Source of the DNA: an uncultured Agathobacter sp.
GTDB lineage: Bacteria; Bacillota; Clostridia; Lachnospirales; Lachnospiraceae
Length of the DNA stretch: 64,000 nucleotides
Direction of reading: 5' to 3'
NCBI GenBank assembly: GCA_934365945.1
Contig: CAKRNE010000002.1
Location: 248,001 to 312,000 of the forward strand
Both the position numbers and the translations under genes were made by a program. Below are positions 17,841 to 27,654 of this stretch, one piece after another. The notes under the pieces were generated by a model. The model saw nothing but the letters and a program-made list of their open reading frames with translations. It was not told the DNA's origin and did no database searches. Within the stretch, counting starts at the first letter, position 1. Each line of letters begins with the position of its first letter.

Positions 17841-18981
17841 AAAAGCCCAAAGCTATACAGATAATGAATTAAATATCGTCCTGCGTTATAATCTTCAGTG
17901 GTTTGCAGCGGATGGCGAGGGCGGTGAAAAAACCGAGCCTGCTACCGATAAGAAATTAAGAGATGCAAGAGATGAGGGTAAGGTTGCAAAAAGTAAGGAG
18001 CTTACGGCAGCGTTTGACCTTATTGTGCTTTTTCTTGTACTGAAGGTGTTTATGTCATTTGTAAGCGGAAAGCTGTTGGGATTTTTTTCTTACATATACA
18101 ACAGGATGCCTGACTTTTTGAACGAGACTCAGAAAAATATGTCATCAATAACCGTCAGGAATTTCATGAATGACATTATTCTGCAGTTTTTACTTACATG
18201 CCTTCCGTTTTTTATATTTGGAGTTGTTGTCACTATACTTGTGAGTATTGTTCAGGTTGGCTGGAAGGTAACCACGAAACCCATGGCTCCGAAGCTTGAT
18301 AAGTTTAATCCAATAAACGGTTTTAAGCGTATTTTCTCAAAGGATTCCGTTTTTGAGCTGATTAAGTCTGTGATCAAGATAGGTGTAATTTTATATATGG
18401 CATACTCATCAATCAAATCTCATCAGAATGATATTTTTATTTTGTATGAGCTTCCGCTTAAAAGAGCGGTAGCACTGGTTGGTGATATAATAATAAACAC
18501 TGGTCTTAAAATCAGCATAGTATATCTGATTGTTGGAATTGTGGATTATATTTACAATAAACACAAGTTCAATGAAGATATGAAGATGACCAAGCAGGAG
18601 GTCAAGGATGAGTTCAAAAACACTGAAGGAGATCCGACAATAAAGGGTCAGCAGCGTAAGAGAATGCAGGAAGCCTCACAGCGCAGAATGATGCAGGATG
18701 TGCCGAAGGCTGATGTTGTAATTACAAACCCGACTCATTTTGCCGTTGCCATAAAGTATGATGCAGATACCAATCAGGCACCGGTTGTGACGGCAAAGGG
18801 ACAGGATTATGTTGCAATGAAGATAAAAGAGATTGCCAGGGATAATAATATCCGTATAGTTGAGAATAAACCGCTTGCAAGAATGCTGTTTCATAACGTG
18901 GAGCTTGGAGCAGAGATACCGCCGGAGCTTTATCAGTCGGTAGCTGAGATACTGGCTATGATTTACAAAGAGAATCATTAG
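17824..18981 (+). CDS. flhB: Flagellar export switch protein FlhB
   Basis: FlhB controls which substrates are exported. The 385-residue protein has L-Q-W-F-A near the start and E-K-T-E-P-A-T-D-K-K-L-R-D-A-R-D-E-G-K at about 37-55, four membrane helices, and the C-terminal autocleavage motif N302-P303-T304-H305 followed by the F-A-V-A-I-K-Y cytoplasmic core. The start is TTG at 17824 inside fliR; no in-frame ATG lies before the conserved part, so translation is probably coupled to fliR. Confidence 0.95.
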   Translation: MKECTEKAQSYTDNELNIVLRYNLQWFAADGEGGEKTEPATDKKLRDARDEGKVAKSKELTAAFDLIVLFLVLKVFMSFVSGKLLGFFSYIYNRMPDFLNETQKNMSSITVRNFMNDIILQFLLTCLPFFIFGVVVTILVSIVQVGWKVTTKPMAPKLDKFNPINGFKRIFSKDSVFELIKSVIKIGVILYMAYSSIKSHQNDIFILYELPLKRAVALVGDIIINTGLKISIVYLIVGIVDYIYNKHKFNEDMKMTKQEVKDEFKNTEGDPTIKGQQRKRMQEASQRRMMQDVPKADVVITNPTHFAVAIKYDADTNQAPVVTAKGQDYVAMKIKEIARDNNIRIVENKPLARMLFHNVELGAEIPPELYQSVAEILAMIYKENH

Positions 18982-19020
18982 AAATTTGAAATAAGAAATA
19001 AGAGAAAGGAGGAATAGAAT

Positions 19021-21063
19021 ATGTTAAAAAAATCCGATCTGGGTGTTGGAATTTATCTGCTCTGTGCAGTTATTTTCTTTATTGTGCCTATTCCTTCCGG
19101 TTTACTTGATGTAATGCTGGCGTTTAATCTTTCAGTGGCTCTTATTATTCTGTTCAGTGTTTTATTTGTAAAAGAAGTGCTCGATATGTCATATTTTCCG
19201 ACACTTTTGTTATTTACTACCATTTTCAGGATTTCTTTAAATGTGTCATCTACACGTCTTATTCTTTCAACCGGAAATCCGGGTGTTGTTGTAAATGTGT
19301 TTGGACAGTTTGTCGGTGGAGGAAATCTGGTTATTGGAGCAATTGTATTTATAGTGCTCATTATTATACAGTTTGTTGTCATAAACAAAGGTTCAGAGCG
19401 AGTAGCCGAGGTTACTGCCAGATTTACCCTCGATGCCATGCCGGGTAAACAGATGGCTATAGATGCGGATCTTAATACAGGTGCGATTACTGACAAGGAG
19501 GCAAAGGAGAGGCGTGAGAAGATTCAAAAGGAGTCAAGCTTCTTTGGAGCCATGGATGGTGCCACAAAGTATGTAAAGGGAGATGCTACTGCAGGTCTTA
19601 TCATCACTATGATAAATCTTGTAGGCGGAACTGTCATGGGAGTGATGTTTCAGGGACTTGCTGCCGGTGAGGCTATACAGAAGTTTGGCCTTTTGACCAT
19701 AGGTGACGGACTTGTTTCGCAGATTCCTTCACTTTTGATATCACTTTCAACAGGTATCCTTGTTACTAAGGGCTCAAATGAAAGGGATTTCAGCACAGAA
19801 CTGCTGGGACAGCTTTTTGGAACGGCAAAGGTACTTTATATAGTTGGTGCTGTGCTTATTTTCCTGGGAGTTGTCACACCTCTTCGCAATGAGTGGTGGC
19901 TTTTCATAGGTCTTGCGGTGGCATTTTTTGTGACTGCCAAAAGGATTGAAAAGAATGCCGGAATAGAAAGTATCGAGGAGGAAACGGCGCAGGCCGAAAC
20001 CGATGCAGAGGAGATACGAAAGCCCGAAAATGTTGTGTCATTGCTGCAGGTGGATCCTATTGAGCTTGAGTTTGGCTACGGAATTATTCCACTTGCTGAT
20101 GTCAATCAGGGCGGAGATCTTCTGGATCGTGTCGTGATGATCAGGCGCCAGATAGCATTGGAGCTTGGAACCGTGGTGCCTATCATTCGTTTAAGGGACA
20201 ATATCCAGCTTAATCCAAACCAGTATATTATAAAGATAAAGGGTATACAGGTGACGGAGGGAGAGATACTTTTTGATCACTATATGGCCATGAATCCGGG
20301 ATACGTCGAGGAGGAGATTACAGGAATACCTACATTTGAGCCTTCATTCCATCTGCCTGCCATCTGGATTACAGAAAGCCAGAGAGAGCGTGCGGAAAGC
20401 CTTGGATATACTGTTGTCGATCCGCCTTCGATTATTGCAACACATCTTACAGAGGTTATCCGTTCGCATATTGCAGAGCTTCTCACCAGACAGGATGTGC
20501 AGAATCTTGTTAACAATCTTAAGGAGTCTAATCCGGTTATTGTTGATGAGCTTATTCCTAAGCTGCTCGGACTTGGAGAGGTTCAGAAGGTATTGCAGAA
20601 TCTTCTTACTGAGGGGATTTCCATAAGGGATCTGCTGACAATATTTGAGACTTTAGCAGACCATGCGCAGACCTCCAGAGATACTGATGTGCTTACAGAG
20701 TATGTAAGACAGGGCTTAAAGAGGGCTATCTCAAGTAAATATTTTCCTGCCAATGAGACAACGAGTGTTATTACGCTGGATCCGACTGTGGAGCAGGAAA
20801 TTATGTCTTCCGTAAAACAGACAGAGCAGGGCTCTTATCTTGCTTTGGATCCGGATAAGACAAAGGCAATTATGAAGTCTGTAGAAACTGAGATTGGTAA
20901 GTTGGAAAGTTTGGGAAAGAGTGCTATTATTATTACATCTCCTATTGTGAGAATGTACTTTAAAAAATTGACTGAAGATTATTTTAAGGATCTTATTGTT
21001 ATTTCGTATAATGAGGTTGAATCCAATGTTGAGCTTCAGTCGGTAGGAATGGTGACAGCATAA
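19021..21063 (+). CDS. flhA: Flagellar export protein FlhA
   Basis: FlhA is the large export gate subunit. The 680 residues consist of an N-terminal eight-helix membrane part with the FHIPEP region (F-R-I-S-L-N-V-S-S-T-R-L-I-L near 70, then M-P-G-K-Q-M-A-I-D-A-D-L near 140) and a soluble cytoplasmic domain from about 330 that docks chaperone-substrate complexes. AAAGGAGG precedes the ATG. flhF starts immediately after the stop codon. Confidence 0.98.
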   Translation: MLKKSDLGVGIYLLCAVIFFIVPIPSGLLDVMLAFNLSVALIILFSVLFVKEVLDMSYFPTLLLFTTIFRISLNVSSTRLILSTGNPGVVVNVFGQFVGGGNLVIGAIVFIVLIIIQFVVINKGSERVAEVTARFTLDAMPGKQMAIDADLNTGAITDKEAKERREKIQKESSFFGAMDGATKYVKGDATAGLIITMINLVGGTVMGVMFQGLAAGEAIQKFGLLTIGDGLVSQIPSLLISLSTGILVTKGSNERDFSTELLGQLFGTAKVLYIVGAVLIFLGVVTPLRNEWWLFIGLAVAFFVTAKRIEKNAGIESIEEETAQAETDAEEIRKPENVVSLLQVDPIELEFGYGIIPLADVNQGGDLLDRVVMIRRQIALELGTVVPIIRLRDNIQLNPNQYIIKIKGIQVTEGEILFDHYMAMNPGYVEEEITGIPTFEPSFHLPAIWITESQRERAESLGYTVVDPPSIIATHLTEVIRSHIAELLTRQDVQNLVNNLKESNPVIVDELIPKLLGLGEVQKVLQNLLTEGISIRDLLTIFETLADHAQTSRDTDVLTEYVRQGLKRAISSKYFPANETTSVITLDPTVEQEIMSSVKQTEQGSYLALDPDKTKAIMKSVETEIGKLESLGKSAIIITSPIVRMYFKKLTEDYFKDLIVISYNEVESNVELQSVGMVTA

Positions 21064-22302
21064 ATGACTATTAATAAATTTACAGGTAATACAAAAGAAG
21101 AGGCCATAGAAAAGGCAAAAGAGGCATTTGGATCCAATGCCGTTATTATGAATGTTAAAGAGATCAAGCCGAAGGGATTTTTCGGAATATTTAAAAGCTC
21201 CACATATGAGGTGACAGCAGCAATGGATGAAAAACAGCAGGCAAGACCGTCGGGAATCATTGATATCAGAGCTGATGAGAAAATATCTCTGCCACCGCTT
21301 AAACCTGTTGATCAGGCTTCCTTTGAGGCTGCCTTTGACAAGAAAAAGGATATGACCGAAGAAAAAAACAAGCAGCCAAAGGCAAATGAAACGCCGTTAG
21401 ATGAGAGTAAAAACACAAAAGAGTTAAACGAAAAGGAGCGGCTTGATTCGCTTGCAGCTATGGTTGAAGGGTTCGAAAAGCCGGTTTTAAAATCTCAAAA
21501 TGGTGATGAGCTTAAATTTGTAAAGATATTATACAGAACACTTCTGGACAACGATGTAAATGAAAAATACATAAATCAGATTCTTGAAGAAATAGAAAGA
21601 TTTTTACGTCCGGGCAACAACATGGATGTTATATTGTCAAATGTATACCAGAAGCTTATTTTACGCTTTGGACAGCCGGAGACAATAAAGCTCACACCCG
21701 GAAAAACAAAGGTTGTATTTTTTATAGGACCGACAGGTGTTGGAAAAACTACAACCATAGCAAAGATTGCATCTAAATTTAAGGTAGAGCATGATAAAAA
21801 AATTGCCTTTATTACTGCTGATACATATCGTATCGCAGCTACAGAACAGCTTCGCACGTATGCAAATATTCTCGATGCACCTATGTCTGTAATATATTCA
21901 AAGGAAGAGCTCAATGATGCAATAGAAAAACATGAGCAGGCTGATGTCATATTTGTGGATACTGCTGGCTTTTCCCACAAAAACGAAGAGCAGAAGAGTG
22001 ATATTAAAAATCTTATAGCAGGAATTAATCCGGATTATGACAAGAGTGTTTATCTGGTGGTCAGCGCGACAACAAAGTATAATGATCTTAAGGCGATAGT
22101 GGATGCTTACAGTAAAATTGCTGATTATAAGCTTATTTTTACAAAGCTTGATGAGACTTCATCGTATGGAAATCTGCTGAACATAAAGCTGTATTCAGGC
22201 GCGGATATATCATATGCTACTGACGGACAAAATGTACCTGACGATATTGAGGTATTTGATACCCAGAAAATTGTAAAACAATTATTAGGAGGCAGAATTT
22301 GA
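21064..22302 (+). CDS. flhF: Flagellar placement GTPase FlhF
   Basis: FlhF is an SRP-type GTPase that sets flagellar number and position. The 412 residues have an N-terminal B domain (K-F-T-G-N-T-K-E-E-A, G-S-N-A-V-I-M-N-V-K), a charged linker, and an NG domain with P-loop G222-P-T-G-V-G-K-T-T, D-T-Y-R-I-A-A near 260 and D-T-A-G near 299. It starts one base after flhA and its stop overlaps the flhG ATG. Confidence 0.96.
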   Translation: MTINKFTGNTKEEAIEKAKEAFGSNAVIMNVKEIKPKGFFGIFKSSTYEVTAAMDEKQQARPSGIIDIRADEKISLPPLKPVDQASFEAAFDKKKDMTEEKNKQPKANETPLDESKNTKELNEKERLDSLAAMVEGFEKPVLKSQNGDELKFVKILYRTLLDNDVNEKYINQILEEIERFLRPGNNMDVILSNVYQKLILRFGQPETIKLTPGKTKVVFFIGPTGVGKTTTIAKIASKFKVEHDKKIAFITADTYRIAATEQLRTYANILDAPMSVIYSKEELNDAIEKHEQADVIFVDTAGFSHKNEEQKSDIKNLIAGINPDYDKSVYLVVSATTKYNDLKAIVDAYSKIADYKLIFTKLDETSSYGNLLNIKLYSGADISYATDGQNVPDDIEVFDTQKIVKQLLGGRI

Positions 22303-23177
22303 TGGATCAGGCCGAACAGCTTAGAAATGTTATAAAGCTTAGAAATCAGAATTTCGTCGATATAGCCAGGGTTATTACCGTCACAAGCGGAAAGGGCGGG
22401 GTTGGTAAGTCGAATGTTTCTGTCAATCTTGCTGCAAAGCTCAGTCAGGCCGGGAAAAAGGTTGTTATTTTTGATGCTGATTTTGGATTGGCCAATGTTG
22501 AGGTTATGTTTGGGGTTGTTCCTGAATATACGCTTGCGGATATGATATATGACGGACACACAATTAAAGATATCATAACAAGAGGACCTCGTGACATTGA
22601 TTTTATATCAGCAGGATCAAGTGTTGACGGACTGAATAATCTGACACCGGAGCAGATACATTTTCTAGTACATAAAATTGATGAACTCAACAGTATGTAT
22701 GATTTTATTATTATTGATACAGGGGCCGGAATATCTGACCAGGTAATGGAGTTTGTGGCATCAAGCTCAGAGATTATTCTTGTCACGACGCCGGAGCCGA
22801 CGTCTATTACCGATTCATATTCACTGCTTAAGGCGTTATATAAAAGAAAAAACTTTGTGCCGGATAATTCCAGAATAAAGATAATAGCAAATAAAGTTAC
22901 ATCCAGGGATGATGCAAATATAGTATACAACAAAATCAATTCTGTGGTAATGCAGTTTTTGAAAGGAAAACTTGAGTATCTGGGATATATTCCATCTGAT
23001 GCATCAGTTGAAAGGGCGGTCAGACAACAGCAGATTGTTTCTATATGTGAACCGTTTTCAAAGGCTTCCAGAGCTTATGATGATATTGCCGAAAAGCTGC
23101 TTGGAAATGAAGCTACACAGAATACAGTTAAAAAATCAATCGCGCATATCTTTTCGAGCTTTTTAAAGAAACAATAA
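22302..23177 (+). CDS. flhG: Flagellar number regulator ATPase FlhG (YlxH/FleN)
   Basis: A MinD/ParA-type ATPase that activates FlhF GTPase and limits flagellar number. The 291-residue chain has the deviant Walker A T-S-G-K-G-G-V-G-K-S-N near residue 28, D-A-D-F-G-L-A-N near 55, I-I-I-D-T-G-A-G near 135 and an amphipathic C-terminal helix (I-F-S-S-F-L-K-K). The reading frame opens at a TTG (22299), but AGGAGG at 22287-22292 is 9 bases from the ATG at 22302. Confidence 0.95.
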   Translation: MDQAEQLRNVIKLRNQNFVDIARVITVTSGKGGVGKSNVSVNLAAKLSQAGKKVVIFDADFGLANVEVMFGVVPEYTLADMIYDGHTIKDIITRGPRDIDFISAGSSVDGLNNLTPEQIHFLVHKIDELNSMYDFIIIDTGAGISDQVMEFVASSSEIILVTTPEPTSITDSYSLLKALYKRKNFVPDNSRIKIIANKVTSRDDANIVYNKINSVVMQFLKGKLEYLGYIPSDASVERAVRQQQIVSICEPFSKASRAYDDIAEKLLGNEATQNTVKKSIAHIFSSFLKKQ

Positions 23178-23189
23178 AAGAGGTTTGAT

Positions 23190-23918
23190 ATGGATTTTAC
23201 AAAGAAAATTTTGCCAGGAGATAAACTTGATATTTCTCTTACAAATGCGGAAAACGATGCAGTATATAAAAGCAGTTTTTCGGATTTGATTTCAGAGAAA
23301 ATGTGGGAGATTACCATGCCGGTTTCTGCCGGCAGGATAGTTCTGCTCCAGGTGGGAGAGACGTTTGGCTTTATACTCTATACGTCAGATAAGGTCCTTA
23401 TAGAGGGCAGAGCAATAGTCAGAAAACGTTATAAAAAAGAAAATCTTTATTTTCTTGTCGTAGAGCTGACAAGTGAGTTGAAACGAATACAAAGGCGGGA
23501 TTTTTTCAGAATGCCGTGTATGATCAATATGCGCTACAGTATATTGAAATATGATGAAAATATCTATAACAGTGAAGCGGCTTTTTGTGATATGATATAT
23601 AAAGGGACTGCTGGGATAGAAAAATCTCAGTGGAGTGATTCGGTTATACTTGATATAAGTGGTGGAGGTATCCGCTTCTCCGACAAAAAACCGATTGAGC
23701 AGGGAATCTTTCTGATGGTTCACTTTATACTGAATGTAAATGATACAGAGGAGGTCTTTGACTTACTAGGCTGTGTTGTGAATTGTGAAAAGAGTCCTGA
23801 TGAGACAAGATATTTTATCAGGATAAAGTTTATTTTTGAGAAGATTGCTGACCGAGAGAAAATAGTGCGATATGTATTTGAGCAAGAGCGAAGAATAAGG
23901 CGCAGGGAAATGGAGTAG
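23190..23918 (+). CDS. PilZ-domain protein, YcgR type (cyclic-di-GMP flagellar brake family)
   Basis: The 242-residue protein has a YcgR-like N-terminal domain (1-95) and a PilZ domain starting with Q-R-R-D-F-F-R (R103 and R107, the RxxxR c-di-GMP motif) and D155-I-S-G-G-G, the second ligand motif. Both binding motifs are intact. Position between flhG and cheB suggests it links c-di-GMP level to motor function, as in YcgR/YpfA-type brakes. It has an unusual insertion of about 25 residues between the two motifs. Confidence 0.9.
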   Translation: MDFTKKILPGDKLDISLTNAENDAVYKSSFSDLISEKMWEITMPVSAGRIVLLQVGETFGFILYTSDKVLIEGRAIVRKRYKKENLYFLVVELTSELKRIQRRDFFRMPCMINMRYSILKYDENIYNSEAAFCDMIYKGTAGIEKSQWSDSVILDISGGGIRFSDKKPIEQGIFLMVHFILNVNDTEEVFDLLGCVVNCEKSPDETRYFIRIKFIFEKIADREKIVRYVFEQERRIRRREME

Positions 23919-23922
23919 GCTT

Positions 23923-24984
23923 ATGAGTTTAGAAATTTTAGTAGTTGATGATTCTGCACTCCTGAGAAGGGTTGAGTGTGATATAATCAATTCAGACAAT
24001 AAATTTAAGGTAACAGACACATGCAAGGATGGTCTTGAAGCATTGGAAAAGCTTCGTACTAAAAAGTATGACGGAGTGGTTTTGGACATCAACATGCCAA
24101 GGATGGATGGTCTTGAATTATTGCAGCAGCTTCAGAAGGAAAAGATAAAGGCCAATATTGTTATGGCGAGCACACTCACTGTTGAGGGCGCGGATGAAGC
24201 TATAAAATCATTGGAGCTTGGAGCTATAGATTTTGTTACAAAGCCAAGTAATATAATCGAAGCAAAGGGTGATGCTTTTAAAAAAGCATTGCTTGATGTA
24301 TTGTATGCTGCAACAAAAGCAAGAGTCCATTTTAAAAAGCCGTCGTTGACACCGGCTGCTGATAAGACAGCGGCGTCTTCAGTAAACAGACTTAAGAAAC
24401 CGGGGCAAAACAAGATTATCGCGATTGCTTCGTCTACCGGAGGACCAAAAGCACTTCAGAGTGTTATACCAAAGATTCCTGCTGATATTGATGCACCGGT
24501 TGTACTTGTGCAGCATATGCCTGCCGGCTTTACAAGTAGCATGGCTGCAAGGCTTAATGAGCTCAGCAAAGTTCAGGTTAAAGAAGCAGAGGACGGCGAA
24601 CTCTTAAAAAAGGGTGTTGTCTATATTGCACCCGGTGGTAAACACATTGTGGTAAATAAGAAAGGTGCCTCACATGTGATTGGCTATAGCGACATGCCTC
24701 CTATTGGTGGGCTCAAGCCGTGTGCGAATATTATGTTTGATTCGCTGGGACAGACGGGCTTTGATGAGGTTGTGTGCGTTGTACTCACAGGTATGGGTGC
24801 TGATGGAACAAACGGTATATTATCACTTGGCAAGAAAAAATCTGTACATGTTATTGCACAGGATGAGAGCTCATGCATTGTATATGGCATGCCAAGAGCT
24901 ATTTATGAGGCCGGTGTTGTGGATGAGGTTGTTGCATTGTCTAAGGTTGCCGAAACTATCACAAAAAACGTGGGGGTAAAATAA
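23923..24984 (+). CDS. cheB: Chemotaxis protein-glutamate methylesterase CheB
   Basis: CheB removes methyl groups from receptors and deamidates Gln. The receiver domain (1-120) has D9/D10, phosphoacceptor D55 and K105 region; the C-terminal esterase has the catalytic triad S171 (A-S-S-T-G-G), H198 (V-L-V-Q-H-M-P-A-G-F) and D294 (G-M-G-A-D-G). The 353-residue length is standard. It starts 4 bases after the PilZ gene. Confidence 0.98.
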   Translation: MSLEILVVDDSALLRRVECDIINSDNKFKVTDTCKDGLEALEKLRTKKYDGVVLDINMPRMDGLELLQQLQKEKIKANIVMASTLTVEGADEAIKSLELGAIDFVTKPSNIIEAKGDAFKKALLDVLYAATKARVHFKKPSLTPAADKTAASSVNRLKKPGQNKIIAIASSTGGPKALQSVIPKIPADIDAPVVLVQHMPAGFTSSMAARLNELSKVQVKEAEDGELLKKGVVYIAPGGKHIVVNKKGASHVIGYSDMPPIGGLKPCANIMFDSLGQTGFDEVVCVVLTGMGADGTNGILSLGKKKSVHVIAQDESSCIVYGMPRAIYEAGVVDEVVALSKVAETITKNVGVK

Positions 24985-24985
24985 A

Positions 24986-27094
24986 ATGGATGTAAGCCAG
25001 TATCTCGAAATATTTATTGATGAAAGTTCAGAACATATCCAGACATTGTCAGATTGCATTATGACTCTCGAGCAGGAGCCGGAGAATAAGGATACCATAA
25101 ATGAAATTTTCCGTGCAGCTCACTCATTAAAGGGTATGGCAGGTACCATGGGATTCAAACGAATGCAGCATCTTACACATGATATGGAAAATGTGTTTCA
25201 GGAGGTTAGAAGCGACAAAATTAAGGTTGACAGCTCCATGATTGACCTTTTGTTTAAATGCCTTGATGCTATCGACAGCTATGTAGAGAATATTAAAGAA
25301 ACCTCTGATGAGGGAACTGACGATAATGAGGTTATTATTAAGGAGCTTAATGATTTTATCGCAAAGGCAAATGGTGAAGCTCCTGCAGACAATACTCCAA
25401 AGGAAGAGCCTGCTGCACAGGCACAGCCGGATTCGGCACAAAGTGAAAATCAGGCAGACGCTCTAGGAGAAATTGAGCTTACCGACAACGAAAAAAAACT
25501 TGTGGATGAGGCTATTGCACAGGGACAGAAAATATATGGTGTTACAGTTACAGTAGCATCTGACTGTCTGCTTAAGGCCGCGAGAGCATTTCTTGTGTTC
25601 AGGGCTGTTGAAGAAATGGGACAGATTGTGGTTTACAGACCAAGCTCACAGGATATAGAGGATGAAAAGTTTGAGTTGTCATTCAGCTTTTTTGTGGCAT
25701 CCGGAGAACCGTTTGAGAAAATACAAAAGGCCGCAGCAGATGTGTCAGAGATAGAAAAGGTTGAAGGCCGCGAGCTGACAACCTTCCATGTCGAGGGAGA
25801 GGAACCTCCTAAACAGGAGGAGGCTGCTCCTAAGGCAGATACTCCGGCAGAGGCTCCTAAGGCCGGTAAAGCCCAGGACGATAAAGCTTCTGCAAAAGAA
25901 GCACAAAAACCGGCTGTTCACCACAAAAAGCCTACTACAAGCAGAACAGTCAGAGTTGACATTGAAAAGCTTGACATGCTTATGAATCAGGTTTCTGAGC
26001 TTATTATTGCGAAAAACAGTCTGGTTGCCATGAGCGGTTCGGACGGCTCAAACGGAAATAACCAGTCGTTCCATGAGCAGATAGAATATCTTGAGAGAAT
26101 TACCACAAATCTTCATGAGTCTGTAATGAAGGTTCGAATGGTTCCTATTGAGAGTGTGACACAGAAATACCCTAGAATGATCAGGGATTTGTCACGTACG
26201 CTCAACAAAAAGATGGAGCTTGTAATTACCGGTGAGGATACAGAACTTGACCGTACCGTAGTAGATCAGATTGGAGATCCGCTGCAGCATCTGCTTAGAA
26301 ATTCAGCAGACCACGGACTTGAGAGTAATGAGGTCAGACTTGAAAGAGGAAAGCCTGAGGTTGGTACAATTTTCCTGAATGCATACCAGGAGGGAAACAA
26401 TGTTGTCATCAAGGTTGGTGATGACGGTAACGGCATTGATACAGAGGCTGTCAAGAACAAGGCTATACAAAGAGGTCTTTTGACTGCAGACCAGGCTGAG
26501 AATTTATCTCAGAATGATATCATCAATTTTCTGTTTATGCCAAGCTTTTCAATGGCTAAAAAAGTTACAGATATTTCCGGCCGAGGTGTAGGCCTTGATG
26601 TTGTGAAGTCGGGAATTGAGCAGTTGGGTGGCGATGTGTCTGTATCTACAGAGCTCGGAAAGGGAACCACATTTACCGTAAGGCTTCCTCTTACCCTTGC
26701 AATTATCCAGGCTCTTATGGTTGAAATAAGGGATGAGATATATGCTATTGCACTTGGCTCTATATCTAACATTGAGGATATACCTGTTGAGGATATAAAG
26801 TATGTACAGGCCAAAGAGGTTATTCATCTCCGTGGCAGTGTTATTCCTATTATCAGACTTGATAAGATGCTCGATATTGAACCACAGGAGAAGGAGCCTG
26901 ATCACCTTACGGTTGTTATTGTACAAAAGGGTGACCAGCAGGCGGGACTTGTTGTGGACAACCTGATAGGACAGCAGGAGATAGTAATCAAATCTCTTGG
27001 CAAGTATATTAATGGAAACAAGCTCATCAGCGGTGCAACTATTCTCGGAGACGGTGATGTAGCTTTAATACTTGATGTTAATACACTTATGTAA
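24986..27094 (+). CDS. cheA: Chemotaxis histidine kinase CheA
   Basis: CheA phosphorylates CheY and CheB. The 702 residues have the HPt domain with phosphorylated H46 (R-A-A-H-S-L-K-G), a P2 CheY-binding domain at about 170-265, a Lys/Pro/Ala-rich linker, the P3 dimerisation helices, a P4 ATPase domain (N-box H-L-L-R-N-S-A-D-H-G-L-E, G-D-D-G-N-G-I-D, G-R-G-V-G-L-D-V-V) and a P5 CheW-like domain at the end. The P2 domain implies that a CheY exists elsewhere. Confidence 0.98.
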   Translation: MDVSQYLEIFIDESSEHIQTLSDCIMTLEQEPENKDTINEIFRAAHSLKGMAGTMGFKRMQHLTHDMENVFQEVRSDKIKVDSSMIDLLFKCLDAIDSYVENIKETSDEGTDDNEVIIKELNDFIAKANGEAPADNTPKEEPAAQAQPDSAQSENQADALGEIELTDNEKKLVDEAIAQGQKIYGVTVTVASDCLLKAARAFLVFRAVEEMGQIVVYRPSSQDIEDEKFELSFSFFVASGEPFEKIQKAAADVSEIEKVEGRELTTFHVEGEEPPKQEEAAPKADTPAEAPKAGKAQDDKASAKEAQKPAVHHKKPTTSRTVRVDIEKLDMLMNQVSELIIAKNSLVAMSGSDGSNGNNQSFHEQIEYLERITTNLHESVMKVRMVPIESVTQKYPRMIRDLSRTLNKKMELVITGEDTELDRTVVDQIGDPLQHLLRNSADHGLESNEVRLERGKPEVGTIFLNAYQEGNNVVIKVGDDGNGIDTEAVKNKAIQRGLLTADQAENLSQNDIINFLFMPSFSMAKKVTDISGRGVGLDVVKSGIEQLGGDVSVSTELGKGTTFTVRLPLTLAIIQALMVEIRDEIYAIALGSISNIEDIPVEDIKYVQAKEVIHLRGSVIPIIRLDKMLDIEPQEKEPDHLTVVIVQKGDQQAGLVVDNLIGQQEIVIKSLGKYINGNKLISGATILGDGDVALILDVNTLM

Positions 27095-27109
27095 TTGGAG
27101 GACGGATAC

Positions 27110-27586
27110 ATGGCAGATAATGAATTTGATGTACAGGAAAAAGAAACCAGGCAATATATTTCCGTCAAAGTCGGAGAAGAAAAATTTGGTATAGATATAG
27201 GATATGTTGACAATATTGTCAGAATGCAGAAAATCACACGTGTTCCAAAGGCTCAGGTGTATTTTAAGGGTATTATTAACCTAAGAGGTGAGATAGTTCC
27301 TGTAATGAGCGCCAGAATCAAAATGGGACTTGATGATGATGTATATACATCTCAGACAAGGATTATTATATTGAAGCTTGAGGAAAAGGGCGAGATTGGT
27401 CTTATTGTTGATGAGGTGTGCGAGGTCGTTACACTTGTGGTCGATGAGATTGATAAACCGAATATTGATACTTCATCTTCATCTACGGGAAAAGAACTTT
27501 TCATAAATGGAATAGGTAAAAATGGTGACGAGCTTATTTCACTTTTTGAGATTGGCGCTATCGTAGGAGAAAAAGAAAATAATTAA
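27110..27586 (+). CDS. cheW: Chemotaxis adaptor CheW
   Basis: CheW couples receptors to CheA. The 158 residues cover one CheW domain: Q-Y-I-S-V-K-V-G-E-E-K-F-G-I-D near residue 15, then V-P-K-A-Q-V-Y-F-K-G-I-I-N-L-R-G-E-I-V-P near 45-65. The frame opens at TTG 27095, but that TTG is part of the TTGGAGG ribosome site; the ATG at 27110 is the start. A strong hairpin follows the stop. Confidence 0.95.
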   Translation: MADNEFDVQEKETRQYISVKVGEEKFGIDIGYVDNIVRMQKITRVPKAQVYFKGIINLRGEIVPVMSARIKMGLDDDVYTSQTRIIILKLEEKGEIGLIVDEVCEVVTLVVDEIDKPNIDTSSSSTGKELFINGIGKNGDELISLFEIGAIVGEKENN

Positions 27587-27596
27587 ATGAATCATG

Positions 27597-27625
27597 TATA
27601 GTGAGGCAGTAGCTGCCTCACTATA
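27597..27625 (+). other. Perfect 13-bp hairpin between cheW and cheC
   Basis: TATAGTGAGGCAG (27597-27609) pairs perfectly with CTGCCTCACTATA (27613-27625) around the 3-base loop TAG. Only a short T-run (TTTT at 27630) follows, after several other bases, so it is at best a weak terminator. It sits inside the che part of the operon, 30 bases before cheC, and could reduce or modulate expression of cheC, cheD and fliA or protect the 3' end of upstream mRNA. Confidence 0.8.
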
Positions 27626-27654
27626 TGAGTTTTACAGTATAAGGGTAATATTTT

